DNA of 64,000 nucleotides, from the NCBI RefSeq assembly GCF_002288925.2, contig NW_022097996.1, positions 7,573,905-7,637,904 of the forward strand, given 5' to 3'. Made by a program: the position numbers and the translations under genes. The notes beneath the pieces are model-generated. The model had not been told where the DNA came from and ran no database searches. It saw nothing but the letters and a program-made list of their open reading frames with translations. The stretch comes from Delphinapterus leucas (taxonomy: Eukaryota; Chordata; Mammalia; Artiodactyla; Monodontidae). Positions 54,030-64,000 of this stretch are shown here, piece after piece (the first letter of the stretch is position 1; the number at the start of each line of letters is the position of its first letter).

Positions 54030-54240
54030 GACCTAGTATTCCTTCCTACTCAAGGCTGGACACTCTGCCATGTGCTTTACATATAGTATATCTAGACCTG
54101 ACAGTAGACATACTCCTTCCCATTTTATAGATGAAGAAACTGAGGCTCAGTGAGGTCTAAAGACTTGATCAAGACTGTACACCGAGTCAGAGACTAACAT
54201 TTAAAAACCAATTCTCTGGCTTCGAAATCTGGCTGAATCT
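54030..54240 (-). repeat. MIR SINE
   Basis: 'cattttatagatgaagaaactgaggctcagtgaggtctaaagacttgatcaagactgtac' is an antisense MIR. Confidence 0.8.
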
Positions 54241-54509
54241 ACTGTGTTCCAAAGTATGTGAAGTAATGTAAATGAAACACTTGTGATGACATCTGTGAAA
54301 AACATAAAAATGATTAGAAAATTATGTATAAGTAATAAGTGATAAACAAGTAAAAGTAGATTATGGTAGGATTTTAGAACAGGATGCAGGTCTTAGAGAT
54401 TGTAGACATAGCAGCAATAGAAAAAGAAACTAAAGTGAAGTGCTTTCAATAAATAAAGAGAAATAAAACTAGAAAAAGAACAGGGCACAGCGAACTGTGA
54501 GACAACTGA

Positions 54510-55020
54510 CCACATTAAGTGGTCAAAAAACACATAATTGGATTATCAGAAAAGGGATGGAAGAGAAAAAAATTTGAAATGAAAGATGGAAATTCCAAAT
54601 TTGATGAAAACTATAAACCCAAGGATTCAAGAAAGTCACTCAACCTCATGTATGAAGAAAACCACATCAAGTTACATCATGATCAAATTGCTGAAAACTA
54701 GTGATAAAGAAAAAAATCCTAAAAGCTGCTAAAAAAGATACATTATAGTTCTAGAAAAAAAATCATAGGGGAAAATCTTTGTGATCCTGGCTTAGGCAAA
54801 AAACAATCTCTTAGAACTTAAAAGCATGTAAGCATGAAAGAAAAAATTGATAAATTAGACTTTTCCAAAGTAAACCACAGACAGGGGAAAATGCTTGAAA
54901 AACATATATCTGATATAAGAGTATATAAATAACTTTTTCAATGTAATAAAAGAAGGCAAAAGTTCAACTTAACAAATACTTGAATAAAGAAGATACTATA
55001 TGGGGAGTATGAAAATATTG
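54510..55020 (+). mobile_element. L1 ORF2 remnant
   Basis: 'attgataaattagacttttccaaagtaaaccacagacaggggaaaatgcttgaaaaacatatatctgat' follows L1 ORF2 in sense. Stops interrupt it. Confidence 0.65.
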
Positions 55021-55025
55021 TATCT

Positions 55026-55173
55026 GGGACTTCCCTGGTGGGCCAGTGGTTACGACTCCTCACTTCCACTGCAGGGGGCAAGCCTTCCATCCCTGGTTGG
55101 GGCACTAAGATCCCTCATGTCGCGTGGCACGGCCAAAAAAAAAAAAAAAAAAAGAAAGAAAGAAAAAGAAAAA
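55026..55173 (+). mobile_element. tRNA-derived SINE (artiodactyl type)
   Basis: 'gggacttccctggtgggccagtggttacgactcc', 'ttccatccctggttggggcactaagatcc', then a long A-rich tail with GAAA repeats. Approximate flanking repeat 'gaaaatat'. Confidence 0.8.
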
Positions 55174-55419
55174 GAAAATATCCTACTAAGGGCAAAAAGA
55201 AAAAAAAGGGAGAACTTTGCTTCAGTCTTTCTTGAATAATTAATTACATTTTTGGAAAGGCAATCATGCCTTTTGCCCAGAAAACCTTGAAAGTGAGTAA
55301 TCTGGACTCATCTATAAGATGAGCAAAGGCAAAAAAAGCCAAAAATACTTTTATGAAAGCAAGTTCCTGAATGATTTTATGTTAAATAAGTTGAACTATA
55401 TAACTTACTTACAATAGTG

Positions 55420-55690
55420 CCTTGACACATAGTAAGCACTCAATAAATGTCAGTTATTATTATACCATGGCTTGATAATATATTATTATACAGACCCCCA
55501 AACCATCAAGAAATACTTATATTTGTTTATTTAGAAGCTTGTGTGATTTGGGGCAAGATTTTTAAATCTTGCTGAGCCTCAGTTGCTTTATCTATAAAAT
55601 GGGGCTAGGGATATGTTTCCTGCTTGCCTTAAAGGATCAAATGAAAATCATTTAAATAATATGTAAACTTTAAAGTACCATACATAATAA
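55420..55690 (+). repeat. MIR/L2 composite fragments
   Basis: 'gtgccttgacacatagtaagcactcaataaatgtcag' (MIR/L2 end) is followed by 'tcttgctgagcctcagttgctttatctataaaatggggc' (sense MIR). Confidence 0.65.
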
Positions 55691-55792
55691 AAATCTCTGT
55701 TAAGACCAAATAATAAAGCCTAAAAATTTAGAACTGTCCATCTTCCAGACTATCCACCTCCCTACTGGATAACTAATACGTCATCAGGTGGA

Positions 55793-55832
55793 TTTCAGTG
55801 CAGTGTTTTTTATTTTTTTCAGTGCAGTGTTT
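55793..55832 (-). mobile_element. A-tail-only insertion with a 16-bp direct repeat
   Basis: 'tttcagtgcagtgttt' occurs at 55793-55808 and 55817-55832, separated by 'tttatttt'. On the minus strand the insert is A-rich, like a bare retroposon tail. Slippage is an alternative. Confidence 0.5.
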
Positions 55833-55841
55833 ACAGTGAAG

Positions 55842-56272
55842 TTTTTTTTTAACATCTTTATTAGAGTATAATTGCTTTACAATGTTGTGTTAGTTTCTGC
55901 TGTATAACAAAGTGAATCAGCTGTATGTATACATATATCCCCATATCCCCTCCCTCTTGAGTCTCCCTCCCACCCTCCCTATCCCACCCCTCTAGGTGGT
56001 CACAAAGCGCTGAGCTGATCTCCCTGTGTTATGCAGCTGTTTCCCACTAGCTATCTATTTTACACTTGGTAGTGTATATATGTCAATACTACACTCTTAC
56101 TTTGTCCCAGCTTACCCTTCCCCCTCCCTGTGTCCTCAAGTCCATTCTCTACGTCTGCATCTTTATTCCTGTCCTGTCCCTAGGTTCTTCAGAACCTTTT
56201 TTTAAATTTTATTTTTTAGATTCCATATATATCCGTTAGCATACGGTATTTGTTTTTCTCTTTCTGACTTAC
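55842..56272 (-). mobile_element. Cetartiodactyl L1 3'UTR
   Basis: Antisense: 'aacatctttattagagtataattgctttacaatgttgtgttagtttctgctgtataac', 'ggtggtcacaaagcgctgagctgatctccctgtg', 'gtcctcaagtccattctctacgtctgcatctttattcc'. It is a 5'-truncated insertion. Confidence 0.9.
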
Positions 56273-56559
56273 TGAGTCAAGATTTTTACATGCTAACGAT
56301 GATATTGATTAGACCACATTAAGAAATGATAATAAGTTCTGGAAAAGAGCTAAGGAAACACCCAACATGATTTTCTTGGGTGTTGGTCCCTGGGTCTGAT
56401 TGAAGAGCTAGTCTTCATTCATGGCGTAGCCCATCCATCATCCTGGCACCCTGTTTCCATTACGTCACCCCCTCCTCTGGCCCACAGCACTTCTTACAGC
56501 ACCAATCACAGTCCTTTGGGCCTTCTGTTTAACGCCTGCCTTCTAAATTAGACTTTGTG

Positions 56560-56690
56560 AATGCCTCAAGGGAAGGGGCTTTTTAAAATTTTTCATCTTT
56601 GTATCTCCAGGACCCATCTCAGCACTTGGAACGTATTCTAATATGCAGTAGAGCTTTCTCTTCTTTGGAATGAATGAATCAATCAGAGAG
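56560..56690 (+). repeat. L2 LINE fragment
   Basis: 'tgcctcaagggaaggggctt', 'catctttgtatctccaggacccatctcagcacttgg', ending 'gaatgaatgaatc'. Confidence 0.6.
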
Positions 56691-58339
56691 AACCCAAATA
56701 TAAGAAAATGCCTGCTGATCCACTTCCCCCTAATATCCCGCTGCCATAAAGAGTAATCAGTTTAATTTACCAGGACTATAGTAAAAAGATGCCATTTATA
56801 CCAAAAGCCAGTGTTACTCTATGTACTGATTATCGATCCCTAGCCAATACTATGTGGTCAACAAGGCACATTGATCTAATGTTTAATATTGTATTACATC
56901 TAAGATGTCCAAAATGAAATAATTTACACTTTTTTATTGCATGATTATTTCCCATATTTCAGGAAGTCTTTCCCCTTTAACGGCTGCCAATTTTCAGGAA
57001 TAATAAGTGGTTAACTTAGCAGAGATTCTCAGAGGAAACAAGGAGACCTGAGATTGAATTTTGCCCCATCTTCTTGCCTCCAGGGATGCACGCTTGTGTT
57101 TAAGGAGATTCAGGACAGGATTACTAAGAGAGAAAGGAAATCAAACACATTTAGGAAGCCAAAGTCACTTAAGGGTGCCAAACAGTTTGTTGTTACTAAA
57201 AACATCTGTTTGAAGAGAAGAGGCCCCTTGGTATTCAGGAAGTCATGGGTTGAAGTCTCCCACCCGTTGGGTTGAACTGTTGGGTTTGGTCTCTTGGATT
57301 TCAAAGTTTCTTTGGCTCCTTAAGCCTTGAGTGATAACATTTCCTGTGATAAACTCAGCTCATCTCCTATGGTTAATTAACCAACCACAAATATTTCTGT
57401 GTCAGGCCAACTCCCTGGAGAGAAATGCAAGGCCAAAACATTTCCTCTTGTTAAGAACCAAGGATGGCCATGATCATGGCAGAGCCTCTTATTTGAACAC
57501 ATTAGCAATTGGCTTTGGTTAAAGAAGTAAAAAGAGAAGCAACTCTCTCAACCATAAGGCACTTTAGCACAATGGGTGCACACACGCAGAGCTGGCAGTG
57601 AGACAGGCTTGGGTTCGAATCCAAGGTTCCCCAGATGAGGATCATATGGTCACCATTCCACGCCTGGACTTCCTGTATGGAGACACAGATTTTTGGATTC
57701 TTTTATTTCAACCCCAGACTCCCAAAAGGGGGTGGGAGGGAAGGAGAGAGAGAGAAAGAGAGGTCTGTTGTTTTTAAAAACATTTTGGGGGCCACAGCCT
57801 CCTTTGAGAATCTGACGAAACTACAGACACCTCCCCCAGCAAATACACTTATGTGCATACATGTCCAATTGTGTGTTCATTTTCAGGACGCTTCTTCCCC
57901 AAAACCCTCACAACGATTCATGGACCTCTGATTAAGAATCTTGGTTTAGACTATGGGACAAATGAGGCCAAAGCCTTGGGTTTTGTTTCCTTATGAGTCA
58001 TTTCATTTCACAGAGAGGAAAGTCTGTTTTCCGGCCAAAGACCACATCAGTAACCCTGGTCAGCGAATATAGTTGCTGACAACGAGGGAGCTAGATGAGA
58101 GGATGAAAACTCAGGCCACTATCACCACGGCTTCAAATGCAAGTCCAAGTCCACCCCACTCCACCCCCAAATAAGCATTCCGTCTCCCTATATAACTGTC
58201 GTTCCTCGGAAGGACTAGGAAAGAATACTCTTTGGCTGAGTGACGTAGTTCAGAATGACTTTGCAAGCTACATGTTATTTTGTTTTTAATCATAGCCCTC
58301 CAGGATGTTTAAAAAAGGAAACGAAATGTTCAGTTTGAA
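56691..58339. other. Unannotated stretch with one probable MIR head
   Basis: No gene. A MIR-like piece 'gagacaggcttgggttcgaatccaagg' lies near 57600. The remainder is not assigned. Confidence 0.4.
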
Positions 58340-58640
58340 ATACAGTTAACACAATGAAATATTATGCAGCTTCAAAAATGATCACTGTGAAGACATGTAG
58401 CCATGGGAAAGATGCTTATGTTAAGATGAAAAAAAGAAAGCAAGGAAAAAACCTCCAGAATCCAAAGGTCTCTGTCCCTTATGATTCCAGCAATGAGAAG
58501 CTGCATCGTATGAACCAAGACAAGCAAGTCTTGGGTAGAAATCAGAGGTTAGTGGAATTATTGATGGCTCATATCTATTTCCAAAAATTTTTTGGTATTA
58601 TATGATTCTTATAGTTTTAAAGAAAGGAGGTAAATGATAA
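58340..58640 (+). mobile_element. L1 fragment (ORF2 end)
   Basis: 'aatgaaatattatgcagcttcaaaaatgatcactgtgaagac' and 'catgggaaagatgcttatg' are the sense L1 ORF2 end. Confidence 0.65.
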
Positions 58641-61519
58641 ATCTGTACGAAATCAGCCTATTCTTCCAAATGGCTGTGGCGGATCTCCTGCTTCTAAGTG
58701 GCCCGGCCCTTTCTGTGGCTTCCCTGTAAGCAGGTGAAGAAGGAAGGCCCCCGGCGGACCTGGTCAGAGCTCCGCAGACCTCACGGAGCACAAAACCCCA
58801 GGCTGCAACTGGAAGAGCAGAGAGAGCGCATCCTTATTCCTAGGCTTGGGTCCTCGTCATCCGAGTCTGGGCTGACAGGGAGACTGGTTCCTGCAAACAG
58901 CATGAGGAATTTCATGTCTAAATGTACGTGACCTTCTGCTTTTTAGATTCCCCCATCCACAAGCAGAGTCAGAAGTAAAGGACACACCCAGGTGACAGAC
59001 CACTCCCCTGCCAAGCTGAAAATAGACACAGGGTCCCCGCAGGGTCCGCATGGGTCCTGGGAGTTTAGCTACTCTCACAACAGCCACCAAGAGAAAATTG
59101 CCCAGGATCTTCCTGCAGTGCAACCAGCTGGGGGGGGGGGGAGGCGGGCGGAGTGGCAGCAGCTTCATCAATAAGGACTTGACCTTCTTAAGGTCACGGT
59201 CAGCGCACTAGTCATTAGCATGGAGGCTTCACAGCCCAGCTCTGACCTCAGGCCTGTCTCACGTCCCTCAGGCGAGCTCCTAACCGCCTCCCTCTCATCT
59301 CTGCAGCCCTGCAGCTGGGGGGGTCGTGAACAGCGAGAGCCGCCATCACCACATCCTTCACATGTGGCTTTTCCTTCCCAAAGCGCTCAGCACATGCAGG
59401 GCTGCCCTCCTTCTGCAGCTCCTCCACCGAGGCTCTGCTGGCCTCCTCGTCTGATGGCCCCGAAGCCCATGGCAGGACCTGGGTGACAGCCCCGTCACAG
59501 ACAGATCAGATAGGGGTGGGCACAGTGGGTGCACATCTGACCTCACAGAGACTCTCGTTTCTGCGCCCTCGGGGCCTCGTGTGAGTCTGGCTTAGCGCAC
59601 GTGGATGTGGATGCCAGGGTGTGGCACCCTGACAGCCTTGACTCGGGGCAGAGGCTGGAATAAGACATCCCAGCAGCGGCCTGCGTGGATAGAGAAGTAG
59701 GATCAGATAGGTCGCCTCAAAGGCCTGATTCCCTTGAGCTCCCCACCCCCAACCTTGGACCCAACCCTGGAGAAAGGGGGAGGGTGCTGAGCTCACTGGG
59801 GGGCTTTCCACTACCCAGCAGAAACAAAGATGCTCAGACTAGATGGTCTGTTTTTGCACACTGAGTGTGGCTGAGATTCATACCCTCCCACATGGGTCCA
59901 CACTCTGTCCTGACCCCCCTGAGCCCACCAGACATCCTTCCAGAGGCAGCAACACCTTCATCATAAACTTGCTCAACCCGTGCTGCTACGGTCTGTGAAG
60001 CTGGTGTCCTTGTCAACAATTTCAAAGGTTCCCCTTAGCGTCATTGTTCTCACAAGCAGGACATTCTTCTTCTTCTTTGTTTGGGGGTGGGGGGATAATA
60101 AATGAGCCAAATACTTATTCCTGAGGGTTCCCAGGCTGTGCGGCCTTGGGAAAGTAAAAGAGAATAAAGCAAGGAAACAAACTCAGCACCGCGCTGTCCT
60201 CCCTTAGGTTGGCAAGCGCAGCATGGGAAAGCTTCAAGGCAGTCTTAAGGCCAGACAGACGGAAGTGAAGAGTGACGAGGTCCAGCCCGAGGGCCAGGCC
60301 AGTCACTGATGATCTGTGTGACCTCGTGAACGGTACTCTGCTCTCTGGGTGTGTGGCTGGGAGTTGGCGATACAACTGGGGTGTGTAAATGGGACCTGGG
60401 ATGGAGACGGTGCCACCCAGCTTGAAGCCCAAAGTCCTTTCTCTTAAGCTCCCTGCTGGGCTCCATGGAGGGAGCCTCTAGCCAGGCCCGGGTGGAGGGG
60501 AACGGCCATAAGAAGCTCACGAGATTTTAGATCTGGACCTTCGAGGTCCCACAGGATCTCTCCCTGGGGAGATGGGCATTTCCGGCAGAGAAGAGGATTT
60601 AACAAAAGCTCTGAGTTGTGGTGGGCCCAGTGAGCCTGGAGGTGGATGCCAGGAGAGGGGACGGAGACCCAGACCGTCTGGTCTCTGTTCTCAGGCATCG
60701 AGGAGTCAACAGAGATTTTACCCTGACTGGTGACAGGGCCACGTTTGACCTTTAGAAAGACCTCACCGACCACATGCAGGATGGACTGGCGTGGAAGAGA
60801 CTGGAAGAAGACAGATGAGCTCCCAGGATGTGCAATCATCCAGGCTGGAGTAGGGGGGACCTGAGCTAAAGCGATGGAGACCTGGGGGCGCATTTGACAA
60901 AGGAGAAGTCAGTGTGATCAGTGCTGCCCTCACACAGGGAAGCCTGGGGCAGCTCCGGCCGTCCTCTGCCTTTGCTACGACTCCTGCTTCCCCTGCACTT
61001 CAGGGCTCCTTTGTAGGAACACTCCACACTCCTCCCGGAGATGCCAGGGGAGCTGGTCACCTTAGCAGGAGATGGGAGGAAGGGCTGGCAGGGCACCCAG
61101 GGATTTCAGACCCGGCCTCTCCTGCAGAGTGTGGAGTCAGGCCAAGGAACGCCAGACCCCGAGGACGGGCGGGCCTGGCACCTCCATCCTCCCCTCTGAC
61201 TTGCCCACAGCCCCAGTCCCAGCCCTGTGCTCCTGCAAACACGCCGGGACTGGCTCTGGGTGGGAGAGTGGTGGTGGGTGCTCTCGGCCCTCCCGAGACC
61301 CACTCAGAGCAGAAGAAGACACGTCTTGCTATTTGATGACAGAAAACATTGTGCGGTAGTAAGTATGTAGCAGGAGAAGGACTTTGGGGAGGAGGTGCTC
61401 CAGCGACTAGATTTCTCCAGAATGGAAGAGGCCTGGAGATCTCTTTATGGGGCAGAATGGATTCATTCACTTTTGTTGCAAATGCAATTTGTTGTGCTGG
61501 GTGGTTTCTTGGTGTTGTT
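58641..61519. other. Unannotated stretch
   Basis: G+C-rich in places (59110-59480, 61080-61320) with a G-run near 59130. No exon with matching splice sites could be supported, and no repeat family is firmly assigned. Confidence 0.35.
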
Positions 61520-61523
61520 GACG

Positions 61524-61620
61524 TGTGTGTGTGTGTGTGTGTGTGTGTCCATGTGTACGTATGAGCCGGTGTGTCTCTGTGTGTGCTTGTGTGTCTGTGT
61601 GTGCGTGTGTGTGTGTGAGC
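61524..61620. repeat. (GT)n compound microsatellite
   Basis: Uninterrupted (TG) runs at 61524-61548 and 61603-61617 separated by imperfect GT-rich sequence. Confidence 0.9.
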
Positions 61621-62007
61621 ACACCTACATCAACAAGCCCCTTGCCTGCAACAGATTTTCTTTTTCATCTTTCTAGTATAAAATTCTTAAAACAGGGTCC
61701 AAAAAGGACTGCCGCACCAAACACTGCATGCCGGCAAGTTCCAGCCTCCTGAGGCTAAAACCTCAAGGGGTCCTGTCTCAGGGGTGGGAGATGGGGGCAC
61801 GCTCCTCAGTCACAGGGCCCCATGGAGCAGCAATCACCACACTGGAAACATCTTTTGAGCACCTGCTCAGGGGAGATTGGCTAGGGGCCCCTCCCACTTA
61901 CAATGAACTGAAAGTATTTAACCAAGAGAATTCATCAAAGACCTTAAATATAAAACTTCTGACAACATTATAGACCTGGACAAAACCAGCTCTTGAGGCT
62001 CGTGTTT

Positions 62008-62215
62008 TTTTTGGGTTTTTTTGCGGTACGCGGGCCTCTCACTGCTGAGGCCTCTCCCGCTGCGGAGCACAGGCTCCGGACGCGCAGGCTCAGCAGCCAT
62101 GGCTCACGGGCCCAGCCACTCCGCGGCATGTGGGATCTTCCCGGACCGGGGCACGAACCCGTGTCCCCTGCATCGGCAGGCGGACTCTCAACCACTGCGC
62201 CACCAGGGAAGCCCC
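62008..62215 (-). mobile_element. CHR-type SINE, short form
   Basis: Antisense: T-rich tail, 'gcggtacgcgggcctctcactgctgaggcc', through 'gcgccaccagggaagcccc'. 14-bp flanking repeat 'tgaggctcgtgttt'/'tgaggcccgtgttt' (61994-62007, 62216-62229) with one mismatch. Confidence 0.93.
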
Positions 62216-62229
62216 TGAGGCCCGTGTTT

Positions 62230-64000
62230 CTCTCCAGTCCTTCTTACACCTTTCCCTTCCCTTCATTGTCAAGGGCCTTTCTGATCAACAGGACGAGAAG
62301 GACCACACGTGGTGATGGTGACTCTTTCACAGGCAGGCAGCCCCCGCGGCAGTTCTGATGGCACACAAACAGATGGGAGGAGGGCAGGGTGCACATCACG
62401 AGAGAGTGGCTTTCTGTGCAGGCTGCAAGTAGAGGTTCCACGCGCCAGGATGAATGTGGTGGAGCCATTTGCATGGATGCAGCAAAGGCTGAGTTGCACC
62501 CACCTCGGTCCACCTGCGTGTCCCTCAAGGGGCCTTGAGGAGAAAGGTGTTAGACCCTCCCGACGCCACCAAAGTGTGACCTTCCTATGAGCAAACTCTT
62601 GTGCAAGCAAATGAGATCCTCCTAAAGACCAGAAGGAGGGAGACAGTCACAGGGCCTGTCCCCTCGGCTCTGGGCCAGGAGCCTCTCTGGGGGTGTTATT
62701 TTCGCTTCCCGTTTGCGAGTTCTCAGAGGGCACTTGTCTTGGTGACAATGGGGCATGGAGGACCCTGGGAAGCTCCATCTGACCAGGAGGGGAGGGTGGG
62801 AGCGGGCACCTCTCACTGGCTGCCCAGGTGGGAGCAGCCTCAGCGGGGGTCAGGCCGCGGCAGAAACATGGGCTCGCTGAGCCCCATCCCTCCTCCGCAC
62901 CTGTGACAGGGCCACCGGGCCTGGTTGTCAGGGGCAACATCTACAATCTCAGCCTTGATGGCTGGGAGCCACAGCACTGTGTCCTGCACTGAGCCCCGGT
63001 CCCCTCTAGGAAGCGTCTCTACCCACACTTCTAGGTGACGCGAGTGGCAAGGGCCTCCCCTGCGGGGGCCACCTTGTCTCATTCTTGGAGCAGGTCCCAG
63101 GAGTACTCGGAAAAGCCACCTTCTCCCCTTGGAAGTCAAACAGAAACCAATCCTTCCCATGCCAGCAGCCCCAAACCTTCCTGATTTGATGAAATCTGAT
63201 GAAAGCTATAAACGATCTTTGCTCAAGACCTGTCCATTCCACAAAAGCTTGCATGCAAGTTCAAGGAGGTCATAGGCTCCATGAAACTCAGCAGGGGTCC
63301 ATGATCTCCAAGACTTAGGTCGCCAGCTGCAGCAACAGGTGCAGAGACACGCCTGCTGTGGGGAGAGGGTCTCCATCCAGGGTCCTGCACCCCTCCTTTT
63401 TCCCTGCCACCAAGCACACGGCAGGACCCCCAGATCCCTGGGCGTCTTCTGCCAGGCTTGGGACTCAGGAGAGCCCAGGAGGCAGGTTCGTCTCTACTTG
63501 GCCCTGCTCAGCAAAGCCCAGATACAGACAAGGCGCAGATCTGTACTTTGGCACTGAGATATTATGCCTCTCAGGCAGCCATGTGCTGGAGCCAGCTCAC
63601 GCTGGTTTGTAAGAGCCAATTGTTAAATTTGGGGGGTATTTGCGAGCTGTTTGTTAAGTACATTGTTATTCAAAATTAAAATGACATAAAATATAATTAA
63701 ATGACATTAAAAACGGAGGTAATACACACTCAAACCTCATCACTTCCTAGATAGTTTACTCTTGTCTCTGCTCTTGTTACTTATATCAGTGGTATCTGTA
63801 GGGTGGACGCAGTATAGCGGTGTGCTGCCTCGCCTCCTTCCAGCCTCCCCGCTTTGTGCTCAGCCAGGTCATGCTGGCGGCTTGAAATCAGCTACGGCGG
63901 GAGTGTTTACACCACAGGAATAGGCAAGGGCTGTACATCTGGGGCTGATCTGTTGCGCTGGTTTTCCCAACTTACGACAGTGATGGAGAAAATGCTGATA
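62230..64000. other. Unannotated stretch to window end
   Basis: No gene, exon or assignable repeat is supported. 63660-63720 is AT-rich. Confidence 0.35.

Larger units (their letters stand above)
42474..64000 (-). other. BLK: BLK intron 1 and/or upstream region
   Basis: No coding exon is seen on either strand. BLK has a non-coding first exon and a long first intron in human, so this DNA is probably mostly intron 1. Exon 1 and the promoter could not be recognised. Contents are listed separately. Confidence 0.5.

Overview
The window is vertebrate nuclear DNA: one gene split into many small exons, with the rest being introns and intergenic sequence full of SINEs, L1s, MIR/L2 fossils and old LTRs. 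Repeated tRNA-derived SINEs of the CHR type (box-A-like TGGCGCAGTGG head, GGTTCG box-B-like motif, A-rich tail, clear target-site duplications) and a cetartiodactyl-type L1 3' end point to a whale or dolphin. The species call is inference from repeat content, not from a database match.

The only protein-coding gene I can support is BLK (B-lymphoid tyrosine kinase, Src family) on the minus strand. Twelve coding exons lie between 42472 (ATG) and 23958 (TAG). They join with correct phases and GT/AG borders into one uninterrupted frame of 1506 nt (501 residues): Gly2 myristoylation site, SH3, SH2 and kinase domains, activation-loop Tyr385 and C-terminal regulatory Tyr497. A 3'UTR with an AATAAA signal follows. 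The non-coding first exon and promoter were not found and may lie beyond 64000.

Layout: 1-23490 is the region downstream of BLK. In human this side faces GATA4. It holds only repeats, motif matches to CTCF and possible regulatory segments. 23495-42473 is BLK from 3'UTR to the ATG exon. 42474-64000 is taken as intron 1 and/or upstream DNA, and carries most of the young SINEs, several L1 remnants, a Tc1/mariner-type MITE and (GT)n tracts.

I found no previously undescribed gene system. The items most worth checking are: a convergent pair of consensus CTCF motifs (7675 forward, 23307 reverse just past the BLK poly(A) signal); a glycine before the kinase DFG motif; a weak donor at the exon 9 end followed by a long open frame; a CpG cluster inside intron 6; a duplicated ~200 bp segment in introns 3 and 5; and two poly(A)-only insertions flanked by perfect 16-bp repeats.
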